From Camillea tinctor (Eukaryota; Ascomycota; Sordariomycetes; Xylariales; Xylariaceae): 16,727 nt of DNA. The translations under genes and the position numbers were made by a program. Below are positions 1-8,852 of the stretch, piece by piece. The notes under the pieces are model-generated. The model ran no database searches and was not told the DNA's origin. It saw only the letters and a list, made by a program, of their open reading frames with translations. Within the stretch, counting starts at the first letter, position 1. Each line of letters begins with the position of its first letter. The DNA is taken from positions 1-16,727 of the forward strand of contig MU394195.1 in NCBI GenBank assembly GCA_022578605.1. The letters are read 5' to 3'.

Positions 1-468
1 CCCATCACGTGAGACACCAGATACAGCATATAACAACGATACAGCATACATTAGGCTTGCCCGAATTATATGCTGTAACAGGGGTAACCACTGTACCCTA
101 CCTGCCTACATCATGACCCTCCTGCCTGCATCTTCGGAGGCCCCTCCGATGATCTGGATGACGCAATAAGATTTGACAGCATACATATATACATCCATGG
201 CCAAGGATTTGGTGCGAGCAGGCGCGCCAAAGCTCCGTTGCAAGGCTCGTTCCTTCGTAGCGGAACTCCTCGACGGACAAGACGAGGAGGCGCGAGACAG
301 AGGTCTGAGCAGCACCAGCAAGAAGCTAGCGGGGATGCAACTTTACACCTACCGTATCCATTCAGTTCCAATTGGATAAAATCCACAAGAAGCACAGACA
401 GCTTGGACCCTCGATAATGATTAGAGCCGGAGAGTTCTGCCCTCAATTAGAGGATCCGCCGCTCTCGC
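1..468. other. Gene-free left edge with a GC-richer island
   Basis: No convincing gene is visible. About 190-340 is visibly GC-richer than its surroundings and is open in several frames on both strands. None of the translations carries a motif I recognise, and openness in several frames at once is what GC-rich DNA gives by chance. It could be the remnant of an exon from a decayed gene or mobile element extending beyond the window. Confidence 0.4.
20..48. repeat. Short direct repeat GATACAGCATA
   Basis: The 11-mer GATACAGCATA occurs exactly at 20-30 and 38-48 (period 18). A second near-identical pair lies just downstream: CCTGCCTACATC at 101-112 and CCTGCCTGCATC at 121-132 (11 of 12 identical, period 20). 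A palindromic TCACGTGA (E-box core CACGTG) sits at 5-12. No coding frame runs through these copies. They are probably chance or decayed minisatellite sequence. Confidence 0.5.
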
Positions 469-684
469 ATGAGTAGTTTAGCAATTTACGGATGCAGGTG
501 GACAAAGAAAGTAAAGACAGATCGGCTAGTCAAATTAGATCCATATGCTAGGAAACACGACCCGATGGCTAGATTGCTTAGAGACGACTTCGTCAAATTT
601 ACCAAAGAACGTGATGAATGCTACAAGCTTTGGTTTGTCTCTGCTTATTCAAGAGGTGAAATATCCCTGACTTGCGAGTCATGA
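469..684 (+). CDS. Doubtful small ORF, 71 aa, unknown
   Basis: An ATG-to-TGA frame of 71 codons. From about residue 20 the translation is rich in charged residues with regularly spaced hydrophobics (for example HDPMARLLRDDFVKF), which looks more protein-like than nearby frames. I recognise no family, signal peptide or membrane segment. Upstream there is no clear TATA box and no exon that splices into it. It could be a small gene, an exon of a decayed gene or a chance ORF. Because the flanks are AT-rich and gene-poor, a relic is the likeliest real explanation. Confidence 0.2.
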   Translation: MSSLAIYGCRWTKKVKTDRLVKLDPYARKHDPMARLLRDDFVKFTKERDECYKLWFVSAYSRGEISLTCES

Positions 685-793
685 GCAGACTATTTTCACG
701 GTCGATACGCACTAGAGCCCCAAATAGGAGTTCTTGTGACCCGCTTAGTATCCATAGCGGTGAGCCGAGAGCGTCCGACGAAAGAAAAAGGGT

Positions 794-808
794 AAAAAAA
801 AAAAAAAA
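794..808 (+). repeat. Poly(A) tract of 15
   Basis: Fifteen consecutive A residues follow an A/G-rich stretch (780-793). Such a tract can be the 3' tail of a retroposed copy (LINE or SINE), but I could not find flanking target-site duplications or a recognisable element body upstream, so it is listed only as a homopolymer. Confidence 0.6.
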
Positions 809-1783
809 GAGACACAGGAACGAAGCATTATAACAAAATAGAGTTATATATACATAGTCTCCACACTTTAGTTGAACTTGGCCCCCATTGTTTTTAGAAG
901 AACCAGCACGTGTTACTAAATTAATTTATCGATTAGCTTCTGCATTACGATCTCTCTTTTAACATGGAACATCCCTTTCGGGGGGCCCGAGTGTAAGTGT
1001 ACGTTGGCGGAAGTGGTAGGTAGTAACAAGATATGTATGCAGGTACCCTAGCTGTCAAGCTGCTTTTCCAACTTACAACTACATTTTGTTCTGTTGATTC
1101 AGCTGCCAAGATATCGAAACAATGACTAGGATACAATACGTACTAACTGTGTTGTAATCAACCTTCGTAGGTACCGAGGCCTTGTAAAGTGTGAATGAGC
1201 TAGCTTAGACTTAGAAACTTCAAGGATAACTATAAGGATCTACAGAGAAATCAGATTGTAAACCACGAAAAAGATACCTAATCGACGCTAACAGCACGGG
1301 CAGATAAGTAAATGAGTCAGAAGAGCACCGACGTTAATGTGTATATCTCGTAATTCAAGTAGCGACTGGAATGTATTGGGTTATTTTATAGGAGAGGCTC
1401 TTACAGTTAATTGATGTATCCTGTACAGACCCTTCACCATATCAGTGGTAACCGGCACATTGTGAGAAAAAATTGCACGATAGAGGCTATGTCTCGGCAA
1501 CGCAAAATTTCATAAGGAGAAAAAAGTGCCGCTAAAGAACGGCCCCTTCCGTTGTTCCGATTCGCGCGTAGAAGTTAGCAATGAATTATCCCAAGGCGGT
1601 GTTAGTTCTCGACGGTTCAACGGCGCCTTAGTTGTTATGGTGATCATAAAACATGAGTTCCCTTATATACAAATCGAAAAAGGGCTTATCGGGGTTCACA
1701 AAATACCTTAACAGTATCCGTCCATGACATGGGGGCAATTTTAAAATGGCATTGAGATATTGATTTAACCTGAATTATAAAAT

Positions 1784-1815
1784 GATTTTTTTTTAAAGAA
1801 ATCCAAAAAAAAATC
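1784..1815. repeat. Inverted repeat, 11-bp arms (GAT9 / A9TC)
   Basis: GA followed by nine T (1784-1794) is exactly complementary to nine A followed by TC (1805-1815) across a 10-nt spacer, so either strand can fold into an 11-bp stem. A weaker hairpin follows at 1891-1909 (GAACGT, 7-nt loop, ACGTTC). No gene is adjacent, so no function is suggested. Confidence 0.6.
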
Positions 1816-3086
1816 TGATGAGCCTGGAGGAAATTATTTCTCAAGTTCCACATTTTATATCTTAATAATTAAAACCTCATAATACTTCGAGAACGTCATT
1901 AGTACGTTCAGCTACTAGAAAGTGAATTCTATGTATTAAGGCATTGTCAGGGGTTATGGGGGGTTAAAGAAGGCGCTTATGTATATACGTTACGATGTCA
2001 TATGTGTAGTTATAGTCCACGTTCTTTACACGCCGTCTGAATTACCTAGGAACTTGATTGGTCCCTCGCAGCAACCATATTAAAGTTTTGTGCATTTTCT
2101 CCCTATATAAAAGTATGGCTGGAGTTCATTTAAGTATTAGGAAGTTGGTATATAAGATTATAAAATATTTTGTCGTAGCATGTTCTTAAAAGCAAGACAA
2201 TGTTTTCCATGGGTTAACACATTAAAATATTACGTGAAGATATTTTAAAGAATATAAATGCATAATTGCCTACCCTTACCATGATGTATAAAATAATGAT
2301 GGTTTAGAAAGTAACCCTTTTAAGAGAATCGCATTAGGTTGGCATTTCTTAAGTAATGATGTTTGGTTAGGCATCTTCACTTCTTCGCGTGCCTTCGATT
2401 TTATGTCGACTTTGCTGACTTTGTGTCTCTCACTAACTCTCATATATTTTTTTTTGCACAGTGACTATGATTATGCCTTGACGTAGGCGTTGAAATAAGC
2501 TACATAAACCTGGTCATTATGAGTAGAGTAGTAAATTGATATCACGTTAACCTATTCCTTCAGTGGCAGGCGTTAAAGAGCGTTATCTTTGTCAACAAAT
2601 AAATTTCCATCGTATCTAGCAAATGTCGCCTTTTCAAAGTATTCCTCACTTCATCACGTGGTAATATAAATAATCTAAAAGTTGTCCAAGGTAGCCCGTC
2701 TAGCAGTAGGTAACTTTTATAGCATCGGCTAACTAGAAGCATTATGGATTACTTTATCCATGCTCCCCTGGTCATAACATAGAAAGAGAAGGTGAAAAGC
2801 GAAAATCAACAAGATGATATTGAACGTTGTGAGGCGCTAGAAAATTAACTGTCTAATGTAAATGATCAGTCCTACGAGTTTGAAGGATTATTCAGTTGGC
2901 CCACTATTATTTTTCAACATGCGTATCAAATCATGGACATGTTTTGCTAAGCCACTCAGATGAAGACATACTTTGAAGGATCAGGCAAAAGGAACATGAG
3001 GACAACCAGGTTGCACGCAAGACGCGGAGCTTAAAGTATCGTAACTCCGGGAGCAATCGGAAATAATGACCAAGTCTTCCCCAATG

Positions 3087-3103
3087 CCGCCCGAAGCTGG
3101 CGG
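3087..3103. promoter_or_regulatory. CCGCC-N7-GGCGG inverted repeat, candidate zinc-cluster site
   Basis: Perfect 5-bp arms CCGCC (3087-3091) and GGCGG (3099-3103), giving CCG and CGG triplets spaced by 11 bp, about 280 bp upstream of the dehydrogenase ATG in otherwise AT-rich DNA. Fungal Zn2Cys6 regulators commonly bind paired CGG/CCG triplets. Binding here is inferred from the pattern alone. Confidence 0.3.
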
Positions 3104-3176
3104 ATGATCGTGGGATTAATTACCACGGATTTATCTCACTGGTTTTAGGTCTCAGTCTCAACAGGCATTGATTCTT

Positions 3177-3183
3177 TATATAT
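3177..3183 (+). promoter_or_regulatory. Possible TATA box of the SDR gene
   Basis: TATATAT lies about 200 bp upstream of the start codon at 3386, just downstream of the CCG/CGG inverted repeat. The distance allows an untranslated leader of roughly 150-170 nt. In AT-rich DNA such matches are common, so the call is tentative. Confidence 0.3.
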
Positions 3184-3385
3184 TGAGAACCTCGCGCTGG
3201 CCTCCAGCTTGTTCCATTGACGCTCTGAATCAACCCATATTGCAATCCATAAAGCAGAGAAACCAGATCACTTCTTGATTTTACACTGACTCATATCAAG
3301 GCATTCTGTTTTATCAAACTCGACTAGACAACCCGAGAATCAAATATTCACACTTTCCAGCCATATTTACATCAGAAACACCACA

Positions 3386-4229
3386 ATGGCTTCTAATGGC
3401 TTGCCGTCTCTCCATGGAAAGGTCGCTCTCATTACTGGGGCCTCCAAAGGCATCGGCAGGGCTTCAGCCATTGCCCTTGCGCGCCTAGGTGCTACTGTTG
3501 TTATCAACTTTTCGTCTGATGAAAAGGCCGCACAAGACACCCTCAATGATGTGCAAAAGGTTAACAGAGGACAAGGGAAGCTCGTACGCGCCGATGTCAG
3601 CACCGTGGATGGTGTCCAGTTTCTCGTAAAGCAGACGGTTGACGCCTACTCCAAGATTGACATACTTATTCCCAACGCCGGATTGCTACCAATGAAGAAC
3701 CTTGAGAATACCACCGAGGGAGACTTTGACCGTGCCTTTTCTATCAACGTCAAAGGCCCGTACTTCCTCGCCCAGGTAAGTATCTCTGAGTTATTGTTCA
3801 CAAGCAACCCCCTCCCCCCGGTGATATAGACGCGGCCTAACTTCTCATCGACCCCCACAGTTTGCCGCTCCATACATGTCTCGCGGCTCACATATCATTT
3901 TCCTGTCCACTACCTTGACCACTGCGTCCACCGTGGCGCCTGGTTACCTTCTCTATAACAGTACCAAGGGCGCTATAGATCAGATGACACGCGTTATCAG
4001 TAAGGATCTTGGTCACAAAGGCATTCTTGTCAATGCTGTCGCTCCTGGACCTACAGGTACCGAGTTATTCTACCACGGTAAAAGCGAGGAAATGCTTAAG
4101 AACATCGCCAACTTTAATCCACAGGGACGCATCGGCACCCCTGAAGATATTGCCGAGGTCATCGTCTTCCTGTCTTATTCATCCTGGGTCTCGGGTCAAG
4201 TGATTCGAGCTAATGGAGGCATGGCCTAG
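3386..4229 (+). CDS. Short-chain dehydrogenase/reductase (SDR), two exons
   Basis: Classical SDR of 252 aa, a usual length for the family; expected to be a cytosolic NAD(P)(H)-dependent oxidoreductase acting on a carbonyl or alcohol. Exons are 3386-3775 and 3861-4229. The 85-bp phase-0 intron has a GTAAGT donor, a CCTAAC branch site and a CCCACAG acceptor; reading on through it meets a stop. Visible motifs: the cofactor glycine motif TGASKGIG (17-24), NAG (97-99), the catalytic-tetrad Asn in NVKG (121), a Ser/Thr-rich stretch (146-154) that would supply the catalytic hydroxyl, YxxxK with Tyr162 and Lys166, and the C-terminal GQVIRANGG typical of fungal versicolorin- or hydroxynaphthalene-reductase-like members. 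The start has a good context (CACAATGGC). It faces the pathogen-related gene tail to tail. The substrate cannot be read from sequence. No lesions seen. Confidence 0.95.
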
Positions 4230-5060
4230 AGATATGATTAATTCGCTCACCCCATTAGAGCGTAGTCATCTGATAATACGGCGATACGGGAATTGAATTT
4301 AATGGCATAACTAGTTTTTCATCTCTCTTTCAATGCCTTTTATATTATTTAGGGCTACCTATTCTTCCTTCACATTTATGGGAACCAATATTAATATAAT
4401 ACTTACCTAATCTTAAGGAATATGTACTTAAAGATTATTTTACTATTTAGTATGTGATATAATTTACGAGGTATAGTTATATGCTGGTTTTTAAGTTATT
4501 AACTGATTGCTTCTTAAAAAGGTCTTAACCATTATAATGCTTAATCCTACTTGATTTAATAAGCTGGTTTGCTCACTTTAAATATTTAAATTGTATGATT
4601 GTTGTTATAATTACTATTTAAGGGAAATAATGAAAATAACATATTATACCACAAAGTTTAAGCAAATTCGTATTTTTTCATATATTAAGTCTCATTTAAC
4701 CCTCTCTCGCGGGGTTTAAGCATAGCGATCTCATAGTAATATTTTGATGACAATTACTAAATTACAAAATATATGCAAGGCATACTTAGTGCTAGTGGTT
4801 AGGAAGATTAAAGAAGTGTTCAGGTATGTAAGTAACGTCAATATATTTAGTTGTAGGTAAAGTTCCTTATACACTAGCGTTTTGATTTCTTATTCGAGCA
4901 CTTGCTATTACTAGCAAATCGAGAAGCTTAGTGCGTAACTTACCTGTGAAGTTAGCAGACAAGAAGTAAGAGGAGGATTCGCCATAATAGACTTTTTTTA
5001 AGATCCCATTCTATAGGTCTACTTGTTTATTATTGCAAGTAATTGAAATATTGATGTCAT

Positions 5061-5090
5061 GGGGCAACGCCCCTGGTTCGTGCACCGAAC
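5061..5090. repeat. Two adjacent small hairpins
   Basis: GGGGC-AAC-GCCCC (5061-5073) is followed after two bases by GTTCG-TGCAC-CGAAC (5076-5090). Both have perfect 5-bp arms and form a GC-rich island in an AT-rich spacer. Adjacent hairpins can mark the ends of some mobile elements, but no terminal motif or element body is evident. Confidence 0.5.
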
Positions 5091-5598
5091 TTAGCACTGG
5101 ATGCACATAAATTAATAGTTTGCTTTTTGCAGCCTGCCTGGAAAACGAATCCTTTTCTCTCCAGCGCAACAACATCTAAGAATCAACACCTTTATAATTT
5201 ATATGTGCTACAAAGCGTTGTAGTCTTGTTCGATATGAACCGTATTTTATAGAAATCACTCTTGCAAGCAAGTTAGTACATATTGGCAAAGTTACTGACA
5301 GGAACAAGGAGACGAAGGAAAACAAAAAAGAATGATGGACAGGCAAAGTTCGTGTTTTCCTATCCCTGTTGTCTGACACTTTACACAAATATATGTGACG
5401 AGCCCTCCTAGGTGTGGGTCCATATAAGTCACGTGCTGAGTAGTCTTGACTTTAAGGTATACAGAGGCGAGATTGGTTCAATATATTCACAATGTGCTCA
5501 TTAGAGGGATTTATGGGACCTTCACTGTTAGATTTTAGGAAGAAAATAAAGCCTTAAATTAATAGCTAAAAAACGAGTATTTATAAAAGATTTTACGC

Positions 5599-5675
5599 CG
5601 ACTTATAAAGGTCGCTAAAAGACGCACCAGGTCGCTATAAGTCGCAATGGCGACCAACTGCAACTGTTGGCGACC
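5599..5675. repeat. Cluster of GTCGC/GCGAC repeats with inverted 9-mer
   Basis: CGACTTATA (5599-5607) is exactly inverted as TATAAGTCG (5636-5644). Inside and beside it, GGTCGCTA occurs at 5610-5617 and 5630-5637, GTCGC at 5641-5645, and GGCGACC at 5649-5655 and 5669-5675, the last two flanking a CCAAC/GTTGG inverted pair. The cluster lies about 140 bp beyond the stop of the pathogen-related gene, in its presumed 3' flank. It is too short to name as an element. Confidence 0.5.
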
Positions 5676-5814
5676 GTAGCATTCCTATACCAGGATATGG
5701 TTAGCTCCGACAACTGTATGTTGAAATAACAGTTATTCCGTTTCCGGCGACTCCATATGCTAAAGTGGGTCGTAACAATATACACAATCGGGTTTTGGGT
5801 CATCAGCTAGTGTT

Positions 5815-6945
5815 TTATTCCGGTTTGCCATCCTGTTCACTTGGGGTGCCTTGAGTGCTCAATACTGGGCATGACTGTAGAAGATTCTGGGCCTCCTTAA
5901 CATCGGGCTCGCGGATCACCTGTCTGTCTGGGTCTATTTGCCTGAAGAGTAGGGTCGAGTCGAACCAAGTTGTAAGTTTGGCAATTTGCAACTTTTCGTT
6001 GAGGTACGCAATAGTAACACCCTAATAGCGAAATGGGAGTTAGTTAGTACTGCGTTTTTTAAACGCGAACAATGGGTTATGACGGGATAGCAGGTATTTT
6101 GATATAAATTATGATAACTCTTAATAAATTGTAGCAAAACTGAACGCTAATTGCCGAAGGGCAATCAGCTCCTATATAGTACGCCACATAAAACAAGGGG
6201 AGTAAAAAATAGGTCCCAATATTTACCTCGATGTCAATGTTTCGGCCGTTACCCTTTATGGTCACTTTGTTGCCATCCCTGAGGAGAAATTTCATGATTA
6301 TTAGTAACTCTTGGGCTACACCCGAGAATAGGGGTTCTTACACATTCCACCCAACATAGTCATTCTTCATCTCGCCCCAGTGTCGCCACTTGAAAGCTAC
6401 TACAGGAGGCCCACTGTAAACCTCGATAACCTCCCAGGCAAATGTAGGTATCATTCTCTTAAAGGTTTTATGGCTTGAAGTCCAGTTACAATGCCCCGAG
6501 TCGTAGTACTCACAGGGAGCAATGGTAGCATTGTACGTACCCAAGCGCAAGAAATCCTCGCCAGATATTGGAGTCAGCCCGTTGACCGCAAACGTATATT
6601 TCGAGTGGTCGATAGTGCGCCAGTCTGCCAACCGAGGCTTGAAAGACGCTTCAATCTCCCAGTTTTTCACCAGATTCTCTACCAGTTGTGGCAAGCTACC
6701 GGCTTGATGGTTGCAGTGCTTAGCTATGAAGGAAATCCATGACTTATGTTAGTCTTCACATGTACCTGCGAACCCCAAGAGTAAGGTTCGCTATTTCCAG
6801 AGGCCTAGATCAACTGACATTCTGCAAAGAATTTTCGTGTCTTTGTGTAGTCTGGAGCTTTGCCATACCTCCATTCCGCGTTGTCACAAAGCACAGCATT
6901 TGGATCCGTCATATAGTCGGGAAGATCTGTGGTAAGGGACGCCAT
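5815..6945 (-). CDS. Pathogen-related protein homologue, SnoaL/NTF2-like, four exons
   Basis: Complete 255-aa gene rebuilt from splice phases: exons 6945-6819, 6723-6342, 6278-6227 and 6021-5815. Introns are 95, 63 and 205 bp. The last two have TACTAAT and TACTAAC branch sites with GTAAGA and GTAAAT donors; the first uses a weaker GTCAGT donor, a CTAAC branch site and a CATAG acceptor. All junctions keep frame, and reading through any intron meets a stop. The protein resembles the plant and fungal 'pathogen-related protein' family (barley PRP type), which has a SnoaL-like fold; a small-molecule binding or cyclase-like role is inferred, not shown. Landmarks: DPNAVL (14-19), WRYGKAPDYTKTRK (25-38), LVENLVKNWEIEAS (56-69), DWRTID (76-81), SHKTFKRMIPTFAWEV (126-141), FKWRHWG (153-159), TTWFD (204-208). 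The last 30 or so residues are a polar tail. No signal peptide. It converges on the SDR gene. Confidence 0.9.
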
Positions 6946-7054
6946 GCTAGGACTCAGAAATCAATTATGTAAGCTAGAAATGACCCTTTATCAAAGAGCG
7001 ACAAATGGTATTGAGCAGGAACATGGGTCCTTTAAATGCTGTCTGTGAAATAAG

Positions 7055-7075
7055 ATAGTTGACCAGGTCAACTAT
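7055..7075. promoter_or_regulatory. 21-bp palindrome upstream of the pathogen-related gene
   Basis: Perfect 10-bp arms ATAGTTGACC (7055-7064) and GGTCAACTAT (7066-7075) around a single central A (7065). It is centred about 120 bp upstream of the minus-strand start codon at 6945. Length, symmetry and position are what a dimeric regulator's binding site would show. No matching copy was noticed near the other genes. Function is inferred. Confidence 0.45.
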
Positions 7076-8369
7076 TCGGTTGTCTCATCGTACATTTAAT
7101 GAAGGCCAGTGATCCCAAGTTTGATTGTTATATAGAATTGCTTAGGTATTAAGAAGAGAAGGGATGATAAGAGATAGGAGGCAGGTTTTCACCGGCTGCA
7201 ATGATTAGTTCAACATTCGTCATCAACGTCACTGTTTAATTACGTTTTGATATTCTATGAATTCGTGTCTCATACTGTAGTGAATACTTTTATATTAATG
7301 AGAAACAATATAAACTTTGTAAGTACGCCGTATAAAAAGGTACACTCCCTTCTGCAATGCTTTACAACGGACTTTTTTTAGCACATTTACATTTGGTTGG
7401 GATATATATTTACCCTTTTGGAAACACATCAACTGGCGTCAAAACCTGATTTTCTTGAAAAGAAGCTTTCTATCTAGGATCAATGACTGTCAGTAGTTTG
7501 ATATTCTAACAAAAGTGCTATGAAAAGATTTACCGAAAGCTATTACCACCCCGGGTGAATATTACAACGGCCGGTATTTATTGCGGCCATAAAAAGAGAA
7601 TGTAAGCGCCTGGAATAAGGATAAATATCTACCGAAACAATCGGAAATTCCGAAGATTCTTGTCACCCGGGCTCGAACCTTTGTTAAGACCGGTGTGAAG
7701 AGGTCATAGCTGCCGAGAGTCTAGGGGGATCTAGGCTAAGTGCCAAGGGCTTCGTTTTGTGAGGAACCTAGACGACAACTACAGATGCCACTGTTACCTA
7801 TATACAAGAACCTTCTCTGTTCCTTCCTAACCCCTGACAAACTGCATGATTTGGTTGTTATTTTAGTGGCCGAATTCTTTCACTGATGCAAATGTTAGCA
7901 AGTCCACAGGTAGAACGTTGATATCAACTTTAAATCCTACTCGACTTAGAATAAAAGCTTTGCTTTCTTGCCCTTCTTTTTAGATTCGACGGTAATAATC
8001 AGCCGAGATGGGCCTAGCTTAAATTGATGTGCAGAGGATTAGTACTAAGAAACTCTTATGAATCTTTTTTTAAAACCCCTCAAAATAGCGTCATGGCCGG
8101 TGTACATTTGAATTTCCTTACGTATGTCATGCATGCGATGGGCTGGACTTACTAGTTTAAGGCAAAGTTCGTGGGGCATTGTGTTAATTTGAGACTCCAT
8201 TTTCAACCTCCTAACTATACTAAACACGAACGAAATAATGCATATCGTTAAGAACTATAAAATGATAATATGCAATGTAAAATATTGGAAAAAGATTCAT
8301 GAAAAACAAATCTAGCCAGAACATATAAGGCAACGCCATTATATTATATGACCATTTTATGCACCCAGG

Positions 8370-8542
8370 AAGAGAAGTATATCCATTCGGTGGGGTCGGG
8401 AGGTGAGCCTCGGAGGGGGCCTTATCGAATAGCGAAGGTCGACATATCCTCCACCCCTGCAAAGTATTCTCTAAGCTTTGACGACGGAGAAGAAGCAGAG
8501 GGTAGACAAGTATTTGCGGCGAATAAACTCGAAGTGGAATAA
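8370..8542 (+). pseudogene. Protein-like C-terminal fragment, unknown family
   Basis: An open stretch ending at TAA 8540-8542 with a translation unlike random AT-rich frames: GPYRIAKV, then a polar spacer, KYSLSFDDGEEAEG, and a final LEVE. The pattern GPY-x-hydrophobic, later KY-x-L, DG and a terminal acidic helix suggests a small beta-rich module, and I have a vague impression of similar fungal C termini, but I cannot name a family. A CACCCAG acceptor-like string ends at 8369, so it could be a last exon. No upstream exon is recognisable in the AT-rich DNA before it, so a decayed gene end is more likely than a working gene. Confidence 0.3.
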
Positions 8543-8852
8543 GCAGAGCAATATTACTGCAATCAGGTTATTCTTTTTACCATTGGTGGTAAAGGGGACC
8601 CACCGTAACCACAACTGCAAAGAAGCAAATGACATAATTAGATCAGTAAACGTAGTAAATCGATTTAACAGCACTTATCCGTTACCTTGTTGGCTTTGCT
8701 GATATGCTTACATCTGCTAACCACTGTATTATGTTCAATATAGCATGCTGGTTTTTGCACGTAGTCTGGCACTTTGCTACAACATTGATGTACTAACAAG
8801 AAAATCGAGAATTCCTAACACCTACTCAAGCGTGATGAACTGACTGGAGATT

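Larger units (their letters stand above)
685..3385. other. AT-rich intergenic region, no gene seen
   Basis: About 2.7 kb without a supportable gene. Open frames in it (1526-1711 and 2560-2742, for example) are short, lack motifs and have no splice partners. The DNA is AT-rich with many TpA steps, compatible with RIP-decayed sequence. At 2431-2461 there is an isolated intron-3'-end-like string: CACTAAC, then a T-rich run, then ACAG, with no coding frame on either side. The last 300 bp are the upstream region of the dehydrogenase gene. Confidence 0.5.
4230..5814. other. AT-rich spacer between convergent genes
   Basis: No gene is visible. 4300-4900 is strongly AT-rich with many TpA steps. The only sizeable open frames (5176-5388 and 5615-5803, both minus) have no recognisable motif. 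The region holds the 3' ends of both convergent genes, the tandem hairpins at 5061-5090 and the GTCGC repeat cluster at 5599-5675. Confidence 0.5.
6946..8852. other. Long intergenic region with decayed sequence
   Basis: About 1.9 kb with no intact gene. The part next to 6945 is the upstream region of the pathogen-related gene. A good plus-strand TATA-like string (TATAAAAAG, near 7331) leads into no reading frame. Around 7540-7760 the DNA is GC-richer, with two CCCGGG sites and several GGCC palindromes but no coding frame. A 60-codon minus frame (8045-8227) has no recognised motif. The only protein-like piece is 8370-8542. Confidence 0.5.

Noticed and set aside
111..446. 111-codon minus-strand frame
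   Set aside because: Overlaps other open frames on both strands in a GC-rich patch; composition is irregular with no motif and no splice partner.
3367..3891. Minus-strand open frames across the SDR gene (3367-3603 and 3646-3891)
   Set aside because: They are antisense shadows of the strongly supported SDR exons and have no motifs of their own.
5061..5110. Helitron 3' end at the tandem hairpins
   Set aside because: The expected CTRR terminus about 10 nt beyond a hairpin is absent on both strands and no element body is visible.
7669..7679. GGTTCGAGCCC on the minus strand, like a tRNA B box
   Set aside because: The bases on either side do not form the T stem, no acceptor stem or A box is found at the right distance, and no cloverleaf can be drawn. 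At most it is a tRNA-derived relic.
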